Source: Eriocheir sinensis (taxonomy: Eukaryota; Arthropoda; Malacostraca; Decapoda; Varunidae). From it: DNA of 64,000 nucleotides. Location: the NCBI RefSeq assembly GCF_024679095.1, contig NW_026111183.1, positions 375,596 to 439,595 of the forward strand, written 5' to 3'. Position numbers and translations under genes: made by a program. Shown here piece by piece: positions 60,633 through 64,000 of the stretch. Within the stretch, counting starts at the first letter, position 1; every line of letters begins with the position of its first letter. The notes beneath the pieces were generated by a model. The model worked only from the letters and a program-made list of their open reading frames with translations. It was not told the DNA's origin and made no database searches.

Positions 60633-61065
60633 AAGGTGGGTCAGAATGGCACAGGTGGGTAATATGGACCAGCCCGTTTTCTGTGAGTTTAGCTTCTGGC
60701 AGCTATTGATATGGATGTGGACTTACTCCTCGGCTCATTAGTCACCAGTAACATCGGGGCAAGTATGGACGCCGTCGTTTGTTTGTGTGTGAAAAATCTC
60801 AGAATATTTGATCACCAGCTGATCTATTGGTAAGGGTCTGATAAAATCGTGTTTGTAGGAATACTGTGACTCATAATTTCATGTGTTATTGCATGATTCT
60901 CTGGCGTTACTCTGTGAATGAGTCTGACTACTGAAACATTTTTCTGCACCGCCAATGTTCCGCTGGGATTGTTGTTAACATTTTCCTTGCCCTCGGAGCA
61001 AAACGGCCCACTTAACAATAATTATTATTTTTTGCTGCTAACTAACTCACAACTTCAGAGAACAA

Positions 61066-61253
61066 AGATAAGAACATAAGAACATAAGAACATAAGAACG
61101 CAGGAGTCTACAAGAGGCCGGTAGGCCTGTACGAGGCAGCTCCTCTGACCCTAAGCTCCCGTGTATCTAACTCCACCTAATATCGCTGTCCATGAATTTA
61201 TCTAGTCTATTTTTGAATGTGACAATTGTATTGGCACTCACCACATGAGTGAG
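61066..61253 (-). mobile_element. LINE E copy 3, 3' tail
   Basis: Begins with four ataagaac units and continues gaggccggtaggcctg, aggcagctcctctgacccta, tatcgctgtccatgaattta, as in copy 1 and copy 2. Only the 3' UTR and the last codons remain. Confidence 0.88.
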
Positions 61254-61269
61254 TTCTCTGTCCCTTTTA

Positions 61270-61640
61270 TATGAATATTAATTTTATGTTCAGGAAGGTA
61301 ACGTCACTTTTCATTATTTCGTGAGTTTATGCTGTTCATGCTGCTGAGCCAAAGAACAATTATTTTTGTAAAGCATAAAGAACTTTTTGTTCAGAAATGT
61401 AATTTCACCTTCACTTGTGAGTACTTTCATGAGATTTCATTGGTGTTCATGCTATTGAGCCACAGATCATCTGTTTTTGTAATGGAATATAAACTTTTAT
61501 GTTCAGGAAGGTAATATATCACTCTTCATTTGTGAGTAGTTTATAAGAATTCATTGTTGTTCATGCTACTGAGCCTAACAACAATTATTTTCTAATGGAA
61601 TAAGAGCCAGATTATTTTAGTTTTATGTTCAGTAATCTTT
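61270..61640. repeat. Tandem repeat, about 103-125-bp units
   Basis: The anchor t(a/t)tgttcag(g/a)aa.gtaa occurs at about 61288, 61388 and 61499, with a partial one at 61624; each unit also contains tgttcatgct(a/g)(c/t)tgagcc. Confidence 0.8.
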
Positions 61641-61679
61641 CCAGTGTGATTCTCTATCAAAACGTATGTTTTGGCATGT

Positions 61680-61770
61680 TACCAAGCATTTCCATATGAG
61701 GGCCATTTTGCCCCATATGTGAGGTCCGTTTTGCCCCACCCGTTGTTCAAAATGGCCCACCTGTGGCTAT
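61680..61770. other. ggggcaaaatggccc-type terminal motif
   Basis: gagggccattttgccccat, ggtccgttttgccccacc and caaaatggcccacc form short direct and inverted copies, recalling the GGGGTAA/GCCCC ends of the element at 11610-12957. Element limits cannot be set. Confidence 0.3.
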
Positions 61771-61964
61771 TTTATTTTTCTAATTTTCATGAGTAAGGGA
61801 TCCAAAGTAGTTCTTCCAAAAAGAGTTTAGTTTGTTTAATGATGAATAAAGATGACCAAAGCACCAACTGTATCTGAATAAAGTACAAAATTGCAGTAAA
61901 ATCTGGAGTATTACCAAGACTCCTAAAGCTACCATCTTATCGATTTTTGGGAAGTTCAATCAAA

Positions 61965-61969
61965 ATCTC

Positions 61970-62046
<77 letters not shown>
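61965..62046. repeat. (CT)n microsatellite
   Basis: Pure CT directly before LINE B copy 2. Confidence 0.97.
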
Positions 62047-62047
<1 letters not shown>

Positions 62048-63771
62048 ATACTTTTCCTCGGTGTTTAATACTAACAGTCTTCCTCTCGCTACCACCAACA
62101 CCAGTACTATTGTAAATCTCGAGCATGCATTGCCTAATTTTGAAATAACAACCGATGAAGTCCTTAAAGCTCTCCATTCACTTAAAACAAATAAAAGTCC
62201 TGGACCTGACAAAGTATATCCAACTCTGCTGAAAGAAACAAAGAGCGAAATACTCTCCTCCCTCACAACCGTATTCAATATGTCCTTGCGACAAGGCATC
62301 GTCCCTTCAGATTGGAAAAAGGCTAACGTGACACCGATTTTCAAGAAAGGAGACAAAAAAGTACCAGGTAATTACAGGCCCATTAGTCTAACTTCGGTTG
62401 TAGGTAAGCTACTTGAGGGCATAATTAGAGACAAAATTGTGAATTACCTTGAAAGCCACTCATTGATTGGGGACTCACAACATGGCTTCCAAAACAAAAG
62501 ATCCTGCCTATCAAACCTATTAACCTTTTATAACGACCTCTTCACTGTTTATGACGTAACCAAATCACTGGACGTAGTCTATCTTGATTTCCAGAAAGCG
62601 TTTGATAAAGTCCCGCATCATAAATTACTTTACAAATTAAAGCAAATAGGTATTGACGGTCAAGTAAACCAATGGATCGCGAATTGGTTGAGCAACAGAC
62701 AACAAAGAGTAGTGATTGACGGATTTAACTCAGATTGGGCGCCTGTCACTAGTGGCGTCCCTCAGGGCTCGGTCCTTGGCCCAGTGCTCTTCATTATTTA
62801 CATCAACGACGTGGATGTTGGACTCAATAACCGCATTAGTAAATTTGCAGACGACACAAAGATTGGCAACTCGGTTCTCACTGGCGAAGACAGGCAAAGC
62901 CTCCAAGAGGATTTGCACAAAATTTCAGCTTGGTCGGATAGATGGGAGATTCCCTTTAAAGTAGTCAAGTGCCAGGTCCTTCAAGTTGGAACGAGGAATA
63001 AGAAGTTCGAATACGAAATGCGCGGCGTTATACTCAAAAGCGTTCAATGCGTCAAGGACTTGGGGGTCAAAATAGCGTCAAACCTCAAATTCTCACAGCA
63101 ATGCATCGATGCAGCAAATAAAGCGAACAGAATGTTGGGCTTCATTAAAAGAAACTTTGTATTCAAGAATAAAGATGTAATACTCCCGCTCTACAACAGT
63201 TTAGTCAGACCCAACTTGGACTATGCGGTACAGTTTTGGTCTCCCCACCATGCAAAGGATATTGCTAAATTAGAAGGTGTTCAGCGTCGGGCAACGAAAA
63301 TGATCCCTTCCTTGCGCAACAAATCCTACGAAGAAAGGCTTTCTACCCTTAACATGTTCTCTCTTGAGAAACGTCGCCTCCGAGGAAAACTGATCGAATG
63401 TTTTAAAATACTTAATGGTTTCACGAATGTAGACAGATCAACATTGTTTATGATCGATGACACTTTGCGCACGAGGAACAATGGCGTAAAACTCAGATGT
63501 AGACAAGTAAATTTAGACTGCACCAAATTTTTCTTCACCAACGTTGTAGTGCGAGAATGGAATAAGCTTCCACCGTCATTGGTCCAGTGTAACACGATTG
63601 ACTCCTTCAAAAATAAGCTCGACCGTCACTTCCTTCAACTTAATATCAACTAGAGTAGAAATGCAACGTTTTGGAGTCTTCTGATTAATGTAAAATCACT
63701 TAGGTTTAAGGACAGACCACCAAGTCTGGACCATGGGGTCTGTGTGGTCTGATTTTCTATGTAAATCTATG

Positions 63772-63775
<4 letters not shown>
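62047..63775 (+). mobile_element. LINE B copy 2 (CR1/L2-like), 5'-truncated
   Basis: Uninterrupted frame 62061-63653 (530 residues), nearly identical to copy 1: SPGPDKVYPTLLKETKSEIL, WKKANVTPIFKKGDKKVPGN, VVYLDFQKAFDKVPHHKLLY, GVPQGSVLGPVLFIIYINDV, SKFADDTKIGNSVL. The 3' UTR (63654-63775) ends tatgtaaatctatgtaaatct and then passes into CT repeat. Like copy 1 it starts next to a CT/AG microsatellite and lacks the endonuclease. High similarity and an open frame indicate recent mobility. Confidence 0.95.

Positions 63776-63845
<70 letters not shown>
63776..63845. repeat. (CT)n microsatellite
   Basis: Pure CT directly after the 3' end of LINE B copy 2. Confidence 0.97.
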
Positions 63846-63846
<1 letters not shown>

Positions 63847-64000
63847 AAGCTTAAGAGAAAAGATCGATGAATTGCAGTGCCTAACTGAAACAGAAGACTT
63901 TGATGTAATTGCCGTAACTGAAACATTTATTGACATCGCTAATAATGACTTAATTTCTGAATATGATATAGATAACTTTATATTTTTCAATAAAGACCAA
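63846..64000 (+). pseudogene. Start of a LINE endonuclease domain, cut by the window edge
   Basis: The plus strand encodes FDVIAVTETFIDIANNDLIS then EYDIDNFIFFNKDQ, the AP-endonuclease segment with the TET motif of CR1-like LINEs. It lies in the same orientation as LINE B copy 2, separated by CT repeat, and runs off the window. It may be another LINE B copy; this cannot be confirmed here. Confidence 0.8.

Overview
This is a repeat-dominated stretch of an animal nuclear genome, most likely a decapod crustacean (probably a crab). The basis is inference: intron-containing genes with GT/AG splice sites, very long dinucleotide and GGA microsatellites, and several families of CR1/L2-like and jockey-like LINEs, Ty3/gypsy elements, a tRNA-derived SINE, and hAT, pogo-like and Harbinger-like DNA transposons. 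Nothing bacterial or phage-like is present.

Layout. 1-480 holds an LTR-like fragment. 852-7579 is a minus-strand Ty3/gypsy element (gag plus a broken pol, both LTRs at 1136-1541 and 6886-7282) inserted into the (TA)n tract of an older solo LTR of its own family. 7.6-10.1 kb holds small inverted-repeat elements and a SINE tail. 10.36-17.66 kb is the clearest host gene: a TATA-like box, a 5' UTR exon, a signal peptide, then six cysteine-rich modules each ending in C-x-C-C, spread over several exons. Its second coding intron is mostly a pogo-like element plus a 614-bp Harbinger-like element carrying a MADF-domain ORF. 17.9-19.3 kb is tandem repeats. 19.8-29.7 kb is LINE fragments and a hAT element (14-bp terminal inverted repeats, near-8-bp target duplication) filled by later LINEs. 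29.7-32.9 kb is a second, truncated gypsy element (integrase, possible env-like remnant). 32.9-36.0 kb is pyrimidine/purine-asymmetric satellite DNA that includes a Ser/Thr/Pro-rich LINE ORF1. 36.05-36.99 kb is a GC-rich intronless ORF with two tandem retropepsin-like domains. 37-42 kb and 44.7-59 kb are nested LINEs (families called here B to F by resemblance within the window), with two terminal-inverted-repeat elements at 45180-46326 and 46655-47127. 42.8-44.1 kb is a GC-rich island without an identifiable gene. 60-64 kb is microsatellites, a 103-125-bp tandem repeat and a second nearly intact copy of LINE B.

How the parts relate. Two loci look like candidate host functions: the secreted cysteine-rich protein gene and the double-retropepsin ORF. 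Nearly everything else is mobile DNA whose insertion order can be read: gypsy into its own LTR; LINEs into hAT; a jockey-like LINE into a CR1-like LINE; a SINE into a LINE endonuclease region; a Harbinger-like element into a LINE. LINE breakpoints repeatedly coincide with microsatellites. The gypsy gag/pol junction keeps a canonical -1 frameshift signal (GGGAAAC, 7-nt spacer, 7-bp stem). All family, domain and boundary calls come from reading the sequence, without database searches.
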